Both the position numbers and the translations under genes were made by a program. Shown here piece by piece: positions 1 through 7,886 of a DNA stretch of 16,932 nt. Below the pieces are notes generated by a model. That model did no database searches. It had not been told where the DNA came from and was given only the letters and a program-made list of their open reading frames with translations. The DNA comes from VMCP01 sp965655465 (lineage in GTDB: Bacteria > Bacteroidota > Bacteroidia > NS11-12g > UBA955). Numbering within the stretch: position 1 is the stretch's first letter; every line of letters starts with the position of its first letter. The stretch spans positions 1 to 16,932 of the forward strand of contig CBFHGY010000046.1 in the NCBI GenBank assembly GCA_965655465.1. The letters are read 5' to 3'.

Positions 1-641
1 TTCAAGAACCCTGACTTTCCGTCAAGGACTCTGTCATAACCCGTATCACCGGGTTTCAAATTTAGGTGCTCGTAATGTGCCCAGTGATAGATATTGTCTT
101 TTCCAAAGAATAAGGCTATAAGTACAACTACGAAAGCAACGGGAATGAACGTTAACATCGCTTCAGGTACTCTCTTTATAGATACTGACCAACCTGCGTT
201 TGCAGCATATTGGATTGCGTACCAGAAAAGTGCACACAAAGAAATCATTGTAAAGTAGTATCCGGCTACCAATAAATTAGACCAAATTTTAGTTGTCCAT
301 GGTTTATCTTGTGCGTGGTATTCAATACGTGGACCGAAAGCTTCGGTTTCAACGTTGGTGTGCTCTGAATGACTTGCATCAGCAGAATGACCTTCGTTAG
401 CGTTATCCATATGTGCAGCATGGCCTTCAGCAGCATGTGCATCGTGAGATTCATGATTGGTTGTAGCCGCAGCACCTTCAGAATGTTCTGTGGCGTGCCC
501 AGCACCTGACCTATCCATTGTTGCGATTCCAATACCGGCAAGAACGAGACCCAATACCATAAGGATTAAGGTAAAAGTCTTTGCTTTTGACGGCATGGTA
601 AACGTTTCTTGTTTTATTTCAATGTGATGTCCGTGTCCCAT
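1..641 (-). CDS. actF: Alternative complex III subunit ActF (quinol:cytochrome c oxidoreductase membrane subunit), 3' part outside window
   Basis: This is the last act gene visible. The frame is open from the ATG at 641 to the window edge, giving 213 residues, so the C-terminus is missing. ActF is an integral-membrane subunit of ACIII that packs against ActC. Seen: a membrane helix at about residues 22-41, then a histidine-rich loop (ten His between residues 49 and 94), a helix at about 121-145 followed by the stretch ANAGWSVSIKRVPEA, which resembles ActF proteins I recall, and a further helix at about 160-180. The N-terminus MGHGHH is also histidine-rich. The ATG at 641 lies 18 bp after the actE stop and is preceded by an A-rich run, which favours it over Met16. 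Identity is well supported by operon position plus sequence. The His-rich loop occurs in some Bacteroidetes ActF proteins as far as I recall. Confidence 0.9.
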   Translation of the reverse strand, partial: MGHGHHIEIKQETFTMPSKAKTFTLILMVLGLVLAGIGIATMDRSGAGHATEHSEGAAATTNHESHDAHAAEGHAAHMDNANEGHSADASHSEHTNVETEAFGPRIEYHAQDKPWTTKIWSNLLVAGYYFTMISLCALFWYAIQYAANAGWSVSIKRVPEAMLTFIPVAFVVVLIALFFGKDNIYHWAHYEHLNLKPGDTGYDRVLDGKSGFL

Positions 642-659
642 TTTTTTAGTTTTTAGGAA

Positions 660-1295
660 TTAGTTTGACATGGTATTAGAAGCAACTGCAGTTGAATCTG
701 TGGAAGGGGTATTTACAGAAGCTGCACCGCTCAATAGTTTAACATATTTCACAACTCTCCAACGGTCAGTAGGTTCTAACACGGAAGCGTGGCTTCCCAT
801 GTTATTCTTACCATAAGTTAAGGTGTGATAGATTTTACCTTCCTCTAGATTTTTGATATACTCGTCGGAATAGCCTTTCCAAGCTGGCTTCAATGTGGAA
901 ACACGTTGAAAAACCTTTCCGTCGTTTTTACCTTCCACCCCATGACAAGCAGCACAGTAAATATTGTATAAATATTTACCGCGGGTATCAACTTGATCAA
1001 TTCCGGCAGGGGCTATAACTTGAGTAGCGGAAGCTTCGTATCCTTCACCTGTATTACTTAGGTTGTAGATATGAGCTGATTTACCTAATGCGATAGAACC
1101 TGCAACGGGTTCACGCATACTCATTCCATGTGGATTCAAGGTAAAGGAATCAGCCTGATTGTATGGCTCATACCCTTTTGAATAATACATGTCGGGGGCA
1201 TACTCCCAACCGGTGTCATTACCTCGGCTTACACAACCAGAAGAGGCAACTAAAACAGCAAGGGAAGCCATTACGATATTAAGTTTATTCGTCAT
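660..1295 (-). CDS. actE: Alternative complex III subunit ActE, monohaem cytochrome c lipoprotein
   Basis: ActE carries one c-type haem on the periplasmic face of ACIII and is a candidate point of electron exit. The 211-residue protein has a lipoprotein signal (ASSGC, acylated Cys21), which would anchor it to the outer face of the inner membrane. A conserved-looking EYAPDMYYSKGYEPY segment follows at residues 31-45. The single haem site is CAACH at 114-118, and Met166 in the NNMGSH stretch is the likely sixth haem ligand. The last 20 residues are Ser/Thr/Ala-rich and of low complexity. The gene starts 9 bp after the actD stop and ends 18 bp before actF, consistent with one transcript. The ATG at 1295 is the only start that gives an intact lipoprotein signal. 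Confidence 0.95.
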   Translation of the reverse strand: MTNKLNIVMASLAVLVASSGCVSRGNDTGWEYAPDMYYSKGYEPYNQADSFTLNPHGMSMREPVAGSIALGKSAHIYNLSNTGEGYEASATQVIAPAGIDQVDTRGKYLYNIYCAACHGVEGKNDGKVFQRVSTLKPAWKGYSDEYIKNLEEGKIYHTLTYGKNNMGSHASVLEPTDRWRVVKYVKLLSGAASVNTPSTDSTAVASNTMSN

Positions 1296-1304
1296 TGCTT
1301 ATTG

Positions 1305-1871
1305 TTAAATTACGGTTTGAACACCATTGTGGAACTCACGGGTTTCTAAAGCACCCTTTTCTCTCATTAAATTAATCAAACCTTGTTCATCCATACCTTC
1401 ACATGTCTCGATAGTCATGATCATGCGATCGTCGGTTTGACGGTCATCTAATAAATCATTTTTAATACCATGCAACATGCGACTTCTCAAGAAAAAGAAA
1501 ATTCCCATTCCGTAAGCGGTACATAAAATAGTACCTTCAAACATAACCGGAATCCATGATGGAGAAAAACGAACGGGTTTATTACCTACGTTCACTGGCC
1601 AATCTTTCACATACATATACCAAATCATTAGGAACATTAATGAAAGACCCGTTAATCCGCATAAAAATGCCACACGAGCTAAACGGCTACGTTTTACTCC
1701 AATAATACGGTCAAGTCCATGAACCGGGTAAGGGGTAAATACGTCGTGTATATGAATGCCTTTATCTATTATGGCTTGGCTTGCAGACAAGAGTGCATCT
1801 TCGTCTTCCCAAACGCCAACAAGCATTTTACCTTTATTTCTTAAACTTAAATTTTTATCTACTAATCCCAT
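1305..1871 (-). CDS. actD: Alternative complex III subunit ActD (DUF3341)
   Basis: This 188-residue protein matches the DUF3341/ActD family. ActD is a small membrane subunit that stabilises ACIII and has no known cofactor. Seen: a soluble N-terminal part with GVWEDEDALLSA (residues 19-30) and the characteristic FTPYPVHGLD (45-54), two membrane helices at about 65-88 and 106-128, and a soluble acidic tail. The gene lies 11 bp after actC and 9 bp before actE. The start at 1871 adds about 15 residues before the family core. Met16 is an alternative, but it would widen the otherwise uniform intergenic gap, so I keep the upstream start. Confidence 0.93.
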   Translation of the reverse strand: MGLVDKNLSLRNKGKMLVGVWEDEDALLSASQAIIDKGIHIHDVFTPYPVHGLDRIIGVKRSRLARVAFLCGLTGLSLMFLMIWYMYVKDWPVNVGNKPVRFSPSWIPVMFEGTILCTAYGMGIFFFLRSRMLHGIKNDLLDDRQTDDRMIMTIETCEGMDEQGLINLMREKGALETREFHNGVQTVI

Positions 1872-1882
1872 AATCTTAAATA

Positions 1883-3232
1883 TTACTCGCGGTTGCGAAG
1901 GATGGTTTTAACTTCAGACATATTGATAACCGGTAAGAATTTAGCAAATAAGAAGAAACAGGTAAAGAAGATACCAAAAGTTCCTAGGAATAAGCCTACT
2001 TCTGTTAATGAACCGGAATACATAACCCAACTACTTGGCAAATAATCACGGTGTAGAGAGGTTACAATGATCACGAAACGTTCGAACCACATACCCACGT
2101 TAACCACGATACTCATGATAAAGATAAACCATGGAGTGGTACGAGCCCATTTGAACCAAAATACCTGAGGTGCAATTAAGTTACAACTCATCATACTCCA
2201 GTAAGCCCACCAATATGGTCCTGTTGCTCTGTTAATGAACGCATATTGCTCATATTCCACTACAGAATACCATGCAATGAAGAATTCTGTTAAATATGCG
2301 ATACCTACCAAAGTACCTGTAACCATGATGATTTTTGTCATAGCTTCCAAGTGACCGATGGTGATATAGTTTTCATAGTTCATCACTTTACGAGCTACAA
2401 CCAACAAGGTAGCAACCATACCGAAACCAGAGAAAATCGCTCCAGCAACAAAGTAGGGAGGGAAAATGGTAGTATGCCAACCGGGAATAACCGATGTTGC
2501 AAAGTCAGCAGATACAATGGTATGTACCGAAAGTACCAACGGAGTACTGATACCCGCTAAAATCAGGGAAACCAATTCGTAACGAGCCCAAGAACGCGTG
2601 CTACCTGTCCATCCCATTGAGAAGAAGTTATACCAATATTTAGCTGTTTTGGTTTTTACTTTATCGCGGATAGTAGCGATATCTGGAATCATTCCGATAT
2701 ACCAGAATAATAAAGAAACCGTGAAATAGGTAGAAATCGCAAATACGTCCCATAACAATGGTGAGTTAAAATTCACCCACAAGCTACCGAATGCATTAGG
2801 CAAAGGCAATGCCCAATATCCAACCCACACACGTCCCATGTGGAACACTGGAAACATCGCTGCACAAACAACGGCGAAAATCGTCATCGCTTCGGCAGAA
2901 CGGTTAATACTCATCCGCCATTTTTGACGGAAAAGTAATAATACCGCAGAAATCAATGTCCCTGCGTGACCAATACCCACCCAGAATACAAAGTTGGTAA
3001 TATCCCAACCCCACATTACAGATTTGTTAATATTCCACACACCAATACCAGTCCAAACAGTCCAGAATAAGCTCACACCAAAAATTCCTAAGAATATTAA
3101 AGACAGTGTGAAGCCAATTTTCCATGCGCTGGACGGTTGGTTCAAAATTGGACGAGAAATATCGCGGGTAACATCGGCGGCGGTTTTGTCGCCCGTTACC
3201 AATCTTTCTCTAATAATTGAATCGTGTATCAT
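1883..3232 (-). CDS. actC: Alternative complex III subunit ActC, NrfD-like quinol-site membrane protein
   Basis: ActC belongs to the NrfD/PsrC family and carries the quinol oxidation site of ACIII close to the Fe-S clusters of ActB. The 449-residue protein shows about ten membrane helices, near residues 37-62, 74-101, 113-132, 160-183, 218-243, 258-281, 293-322, 339-361, 366-392 and 405-432. The second helix contains GIGHAGTLIS (His89), and FERFVI (383-388) is another stretch I associate with this family; both are typical of quinol-side NrfD proteins. The start is 11 bp after the actB stop. An AAGGA lies directly against the ATG with no spacing, so it cannot serve as a normal Shine-Dalgarno site. 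Family and operon position agree, so the call is firm. Confidence 0.96.
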   Translation of the reverse strand: MIHDSIIRERLVTGDKTAADVTRDISRPILNQPSSAWKIGFTLSLIFLGIFGVSLFWTVWTGIGVWNINKSVMWGWDITNFVFWVGIGHAGTLISAVLLLFRQKWRMSINRSAEAMTIFAVVCAAMFPVFHMGRVWVGYWALPLPNAFGSLWVNFNSPLLWDVFAISTYFTVSLLFWYIGMIPDIATIRDKVKTKTAKYWYNFFSMGWTGSTRSWARYELVSLILAGISTPLVLSVHTIVSADFATSVIPGWHTTIFPPYFVAGAIFSGFGMVATLLVVARKVMNYENYITIGHLEAMTKIIMVTGTLVGIAYLTEFFIAWYSVVEYEQYAFINRATGPYWWAYWSMMSCNLIAPQVFWFKWARTTPWFIFIMSIVVNVGMWFERFVIIVTSLHRDYLPSSWVMYSGSLTEVGLFLGTFGIFFTCFFLFAKFLPVINMSEVKTILRNRE

Positions 3233-3243
3233 TCCTTGGGGGG

Positions 3244-6200
3244 TTAAATAGTTTCAGTATTACGGATTTTTGTCATATACTTCACAGAAGGCTGAACGTT
3301 TAATTCATCTAGTACGCTGAACGCACGCTCGTTTCTGTGCAATTTGCTAATTTCACTATCGGGGTTATGAAGATCACCGAAAACTATCGCATTTGAAGGA
3401 CATGCACGTTGACAAGCGGTCTCGACTTGTACGTTTTTCATGTTACCACCTTCGCGTTTAACTTTCAGTTTAGCTTCTTGTATACGTTGTACACAGAAAG
3501 AGCATTTTTCCATTACACCACGAGTACGTACGGTAACGTCTGGATTGATTACCATTTTACCCAATGGGTTGTTAAAATGGAAGTCAAACTTATCGTTATC
3601 GTTATATCTGAACCAGTTGAATCGACGAACCTTATACGGACAGTTATTTCCACAATATTTAGTTCCGATACAACGGTTGTAGGTCATTTGATTCAGGCCT
3701 TCAGAAGAATGTGAAGTTGCCAATACAGGACAAACGGTTTCACAAGGAGCTTGTGCACAGTGTTGACACATCATAGGTTGATGAATCACACTTACATTTT
3801 CCCAATGTGAATAGTTTCCTTTATCACTAGCATCTGCTTCTGCAATATCGTTCTCACGCGTCATTGTTTGCTTATCATTTACAAACGAATAATAGCGATC
3901 AATACGGATCCAATGCATTTCACGACGCAATCTTATTTCGTCGCGGCCAACCACTGGAACGTTATTTTCAATAGAACAACTTACAATACAAGATCCACAA
4001 CCAGTGCAGGCATTTAGATCAATTGCCATTCCCCACAAATGGTTAGGAGAACCGTCTTTACGGTATTCTGCTTTTTCCCAAATGGTGTAAATATGGGTGG
4101 CGGATTTTTCATTTCCTGAATTTGGATTCTTCTTCCAAGAAGTAAATGTACTTTCACGCACAAGATCCCTTCCTTCGATACTATGGTGGGTTTGTGTTTG
4201 AGCTAATACATATTTGTCAGACCCTTTAGTAATTTTAACATTTCCAATTACGACATCACGTGTGGAGCTCATAAAAGGATATGCATTTACACCAATAGAA
4301 GCAAAACCTTTCTCAAGACTTCCCCCTACTTTTCCAGCGTGGGTACGTCCAAATCCTACTGCTAAGGAAACCGTATTATTTGCTTGTCCAGGTTGAACAA
4401 AAGCGGGTACGTTTTCATATTTTACTCCATTGGCTTCAATATTAACAGTTGCATCTTTGTCGATTCCCAATTTAACTGCAATTTGCTTAGGAAGGGCTAC
4501 GTAGTTATCCCAACAAACTTTACTTACAGGATCTGGTAATTCAAACAACCATGGATTGTTGCCTTGGGCGCCATCACGAACACCTACCGATTGATACAGT
4601 ACTAAATCGTATCCTTCTGCTGACTGGGCTTTATTTATAGAAGAAGCTAAACCAGCTACATTCCCTGTATAAATAGCTAAACCCTCTGATTTTGCCGTTT
4701 CAGCAAAACCCATTTCCAATGATTTTTGGAATTTTTCAGCACCTAGAAGTCCATCCCAATAGTTTTTAACATATAAGTAATATAGAGATGCCTCTAATTT
4801 TTGCGATAAGATGCCCTTATCCGATAATGGATCGCTTTCATTGCTTGGCAATGCACCGGCCCAATTTAAAAGGGATTCTTGTGCCTGACGTGTATTGAAA
4901 ACTGGGGCAATCGTAGGTTGAGTGAAATGCACCAATCCTTTTACAGGTTCTGAATCAGACCAACTTTCTAGGAAATGATTGTCGGGTGCAACATATTGGC
5001 AAACTGCAGCTGTTTCGTCTTTTGTAGATGCAAAAGAAATCGAAAGTTTCGCTTTTGCAATTGCAGCAGCCCATTCTTTATTGTGATTAAAAACAGGATT
5101 ACTACCATAGAAAATCACACCAGCAACTGTTCCTTTGCTAAGGCCTTCAAAAGCAGTTTGTACTGCGGCATCATTGCCTGCAAACTGATTAGAATGATTA
5201 ACCATATCAATGGTGCTGTTATAATTATCTAACAACATATTTACTGCGTTGATCAATTGCTGAACCTCTGTATTATTACTGCCCGAGATTACCAATGATT
5301 TTCCCGCATTTTTCAATAATATTTTAGAAGCTTTTTCAATTGAATTACCTGCAAGTTCTGAATTGTTAGGTACCGCGATTTGTGCAATTCCTTTGGCTTT
5401 TGCTAAGTAATTGTACAAGGTTGCCACATAAGCCAATTCTTTAGAAGACTGCATAGGGAATCTATGATCCGCATTTGTACCGGTCATGGACAAGGTGCTT
5501 TCAAACTGAACATGCACACTCATACCACCTTCTACACCGGGTCGACGGTTTTTACCATAGTCAGCTTGAAACTCAACGGGAGAAATCCAAGTACCTAAGA
5601 AATCCGCACCAAACGACACAATTGCTTTCGCATTGGCAAAATTATAATGAGGTAATACACGTTTACCGAAATCACTTTCGTTCGCGTTCAAAATACCATT
5701 ATATGAAACTGCGTCATAACTTACGTGTTCTACATTGCTGTAGGCCTCTTTAAAGGCGGCGATTGCACGAAGAGTTGACGGACTATTTACAGTATTACTT
5801 AAAAGCACCACCTTTTTGCCGGTTGCTTTTAATACTGCTAATTTAGATTTGATTTCACCATCAACGGTAGACCAATCTTGAACCTCTTGATTTTTAATCA
5901 ATGGATTCGCCAATCTTTCGGTGTCGTACAGTGATAAAATACTTGCTTGACCTGTTGCACACAATCCACCTTTAGAAATAGCAGAATCGCGGCTACCATC
6001 TAACTTGATGGGGCGACCTTCACGAACTTTAACTTCAACACCACAACCGGCAGAACATGCACCACATGTACTGCGATAATAGTTAGCAACGCCTGGAGTT
6101 ACCTCTTCAGGTTTTACCAAATAAGGTACTGCATGGCGCACATTTGTTTTGTAACAAGAAGCGAGTGCCACTGCTGTTACACTAAAACCGAAATACTTTA

Positions 6201-6357
6201 GAAAGTCACGTCGGTTCGAGTTCAATTCAAATCCTTCATCGGATAGAGCTTGCTCTAAAGGAAGCGCTTCTCCAAACTCACGTTTTTGGTTGTCCAAAAA
6301 CTGTGGGTCGCGATTGAGTTCTTCCTCTCCTTTCCAATACTTGATATTATTCGACAT
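3244..6357 (-). CDS. actB: Alternative complex III subunit ActB, Fe-S / molybdopterin-oxidoreductase-like protein
   Basis: ActB is the periplasmic electron-wiring subunit of ACIII. I chose the ATG at 6357 (1037 residues) because MSNNIKYWKG matches ActB starts I recall and leaves an 11-bp gap after actA. An in-frame ATG at 6381 would add eight residues and overlap actA. Seen, from the 6357 start: NRRDFLK (48-54), a twin-arginine export motif, then ALASC resembling a lipobox. The N-terminal half resembles molybdopterin oxidoreductases and keeps four cysteines (98, 101, 105, 133) spaced CX2CX3CX27C. The C-terminal half is a four-cluster ferredoxin-like unit: CTGCGSCIVSC at 784-794, cysteines 864/867/872/876, 896/902/906, and 952/955/982/986. 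In the third group Thr899 replaces a cysteine (CIGTKYC), the usual sign of the [3Fe-4S] cluster. The retained N-terminal cysteine set is discussed as a finding. Confidence 0.96.
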   Translation of the reverse strand: MSNNIKYWKGEEELNRDPQFLDNQKREFGEALPLEQALSDEGFELNSNRRDFLKYFGFSVTAVALASCYKTNVRHAVPYLVKPEEVTPGVANYYRSTCGACSAGCGVEVKVREGRPIKLDGSRDSAISKGGLCATGQASILSLYDTERLANPLIKNQEVQDWSTVDGEIKSKLAVLKATGKKVVLLSNTVNSPSTLRAIAAFKEAYSNVEHVSYDAVSYNGILNANESDFGKRVLPHYNFANAKAIVSFGADFLGTWISPVEFQADYGKNRRPGVEGGMSVHVQFESTLSMTGTNADHRFPMQSSKELAYVATLYNYLAKAKGIAQIAVPNNSELAGNSIEKASKILLKNAGKSLVISGSNNTEVQQLINAVNMLLDNYNSTIDMVNHSNQFAGNDAAVQTAFEGLSKGTVAGVIFYGSNPVFNHNKEWAAAIAKAKLSISFASTKDETAAVCQYVAPDNHFLESWSDSEPVKGLVHFTQPTIAPVFNTRQAQESLLNWAGALPSNESDPLSDKGILSQKLEASLYYLYVKNYWDGLLGAEKFQKSLEMGFAETAKSEGLAIYTGNVAGLASSINKAQSAEGYDLVLYQSVGVRDGAQGNNPWLFELPDPVSKVCWDNYVALPKQIAVKLGIDKDATVNIEANGVKYENVPAFVQPGQANNTVSLAVGFGRTHAGKVGGSLEKGFASIGVNAYPFMSSTRDVVIGNVKITKGSDKYVLAQTQTHHSIEGRDLVRESTFTSWKKNPNSGNEKSATHIYTIWEKAEYRKDGSPNHLWGMAIDLNACTGCGSCIVSCSIENNVPVVGRDEIRLRREMHWIRIDRYYSFVNDKQTMTRENDIAEADASDKGNYSHWENVSVIHQPMMCQHCAQAPCETVCPVLATSHSSEGLNQMTYNRCIGTKYCGNNCPYKVRRFNWFRYNDNDKFDFHFNNPLGKMVINPDVTVRTRGVMEKCSFCVQRIQEAKLKVKREGGNMKNVQVETACQRACPSNAIVFGDLHNPDSEISKLHRNERAFSVLDELNVQPSVKYMTKIRNTETI

Positions 6358-6368
6358 CTTGGCTTTTT

Positions 6369-7682
6369 TTAATAATGACATTTAGCACATTCTAAACCTC
6401 CGTTCATTGCAGGGGTGATTTTCACCTTGCCATCAGGACCGAAGTATTGACTGTGATTTTGTTTTTGGGTTAAATCCTTTTGTGCTTTTTCGTGTAATGC
6501 AGCATAATAATTATTATTAGCTACATCGATGCCCGTATTACGATGACAATCGATACACCATCCCATTTGTAGGGTACTCCACTGCTGAACTACTTCCATT
6601 TTCTCTATGGGACCATGGCAAGATTGACATTGCAACTTACCCACTACTACGTGCTGTGAGTGATTGAAATAGGCATGATCTGGAAGATTATGGATACGTA
6701 TCCAACGAACTGGGGATGGATTGTCTCCAAATTGCTTACCCGGAAGTTCTTCAGGATTGTAATCTAATGCCGCATAAATTTTCTTAATTTCAGGAGAAAT
6801 TTCTCCATTGTACTTATCCGTTAACTGAACCCCTTTATGGCAATTCATACAAGTATTCAAAGCAGGAATGGAAGCACTTTTTGAAGTTTCAACCGTTGAA
6901 TGGCAATACTTACAATCGATTTCCAACTCACCTGCATGCAGCTTATGTGAAAAAGCGATGGGTTGAGTAGGTGCATATCCCTTTTGTACCCCTACTTCTT
7001 CAATTGCAAATTTGTATCCATAATAACTAAGCGGTAATGCCACCAATGTGGTAACTAATAAGCCAAGTACGGTAGGATTCATTTTCGCTAAAGAAGCAGG
7101 AAGCATTCTTTGAATGAAATTTCCTTTTGCTTGAAGTTCTGCTAAATCTTCGGGATTACTTTCTGCTGCGATTCGCTTCAGCGTGTTTCGAACTCGAGCT
7201 AAAACGATTAAAACAATAGCAAATACAGCTACCAATATCAATAAAATGTATTTGGTTGATGGATCTGAAACAGGCGCATCCGAAGCAATTGCAGGTCCGG
7301 TAGTTTTTGGAGCAGCAGGTGCCGGAGCAGTTTTTATATATTCAACAATATCCAAAACCTGAGCAGGTGTCAGATTCTCAAATATATTCATCGCAGCGCC
7401 ACCGTAATCGTTGTAAAGTTTTATCGCATCTGCATCACCGCTCTCACGGAATTTCTTGTTGTTGCGAATCCAACTGATCAACCACTCTTCGGATCGTCTT
7501 TCGTGTACCCCGCGAAGCGCAGGACCTACGAGTTTCTTGTCTAACGCATGACAGCTCCCGCAGTTATTGGCATCATATAACTTTTTGCCTTCCTCTGCGT
7601 TCGGGGCGCCCTCAGCGAAAATTGGGGCTGTGAAAGCAAAACTTGCCGCGACTACCCAAATTTTAATTCGATTAATGTTCAT
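6369..7682 (-). CDS. actA: Alternative complex III subunit ActA, hexahaem-type cytochrome c with fused N-terminal monohaem domain
   Basis: This is the first gene of the act operon. ActA relays electrons from the Fe-S clusters of ActB through c-type haems. Using the ATG at 7682 the protein has 437 residues. A typical signal peptide (MNINRIKIWVVAASFAF, through about residue 23) follows this start, whereas the in-frame ATG at 7724 would put 14 polar residues in front of it. Seen: six CXXCH haem sites, CGSCH (41-45) in a class-I-like domain, then CKYCH (257), CMNCH (278), CQSCH (352), CIDCH (376) and CAKCH (432). Two membrane helices lie between the two parts, at about 145-164 and 204-224. The last five sites match the pentahaem core of ActA. 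The monohaem domain is an N-terminal fusion that I recall from other Bacteroidetes ActA proteins. Confidence 0.95.
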   Translation of the reverse strand: MNINRIKIWVVAASFAFTAPIFAEGAPNAEEGKKLYDANNCGSCHALDKKLVGPALRGVHERRSEEWLISWIRNNKKFRESGDADAIKLYNDYGGAAMNIFENLTPAQVLDIVEYIKTAPAPAAPKTTGPAIASDAPVSDPSTKYILLILVAVFAIVLIVLARVRNTLKRIAAESNPEDLAELQAKGNFIQRMLPASLAKMNPTVLGLLVTTLVALPLSYYGYKFAIEEVGVQKGYAPTQPIAFSHKLHAGELEIDCKYCHSTVETSKSASIPALNTCMNCHKGVQLTDKYNGEISPEIKKIYAALDYNPEELPGKQFGDNPSPVRWIRIHNLPDHAYFNHSQHVVVGKLQCQSCHGPIEKMEVVQQWSTLQMGWCIDCHRNTGIDVANNNYYAALHEKAQKDLTQKQNHSQYFGPDGKVKITPAMNGGLECAKCHY

Positions 7683-7712
7683 ATCTAGCTTACGAAAACG
7701 TATATCGTTCCG

Positions 7713-7744
7713 CAAATATACCACCCGCGGTAATCCGATTGAAA
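7713..7744 (-). promoter_or_regulatory. Candidate promoter of the act operon
   Basis: On the minus strand TATATTTG (7720-7713) matches the Bacteroidetes -7 box TAnnTTTG exactly. A TTTC (7744-7741), three of four bases of the -33 element TTTG, lies 20 bp upstream. Transcription would start near 7709, giving a leader of about 27 nt before the actA ATG at 7682. The boxes are read directly; their use as a promoter is inference. Confidence 0.5.
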
Positions 7745-7886
7745 TAATTTGTACACATCATTTCCAATTTAAAATGCCTCTAAACAAGGTGTTTATCCTA
7801 TTGATATTGTTTTTATTGTGAGTTGTCATATTGGAATTCTATTATCAGGTATGTCATATTTTATATACAAAACACACTTTTGAAGT

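Noticed and set aside
266..541. 91-residue open frame on the minus strand inside actF
   Set aside because: It is out of frame with the actF coding region, which has clear membrane helices and ActF-like sequence across the same bases.
3233..3237. AAGGA directly before the actC start as a ribosome binding site
   Set aside because: Zero spacing to the ATG makes it unusable as a normal Shine-Dalgarno site.
6358..6381. Upstream ATG for actB at 6381, overlapping actA by 13 bp
   Set aside because: The extra eight residues precede the recognised MSNNIKYWKG start, and the later ATG gives an 11-bp gap like the other act gaps.
7683..7724. Upstream ATG for actA at 7724
   Set aside because: It would put a polar, charged stretch ahead of a standard signal peptide and lies upstream of the predicted transcription start.
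7824..7860. Direct repeat TGTCATATT (7824-7832 and 7852-7860) upstream of the act operon
   Set aside because: Nine bases repeated once in AT-rich intergenic DNA is weak; it lies more than 80 bp upstream of the promoter box and has no dyad symmetry.
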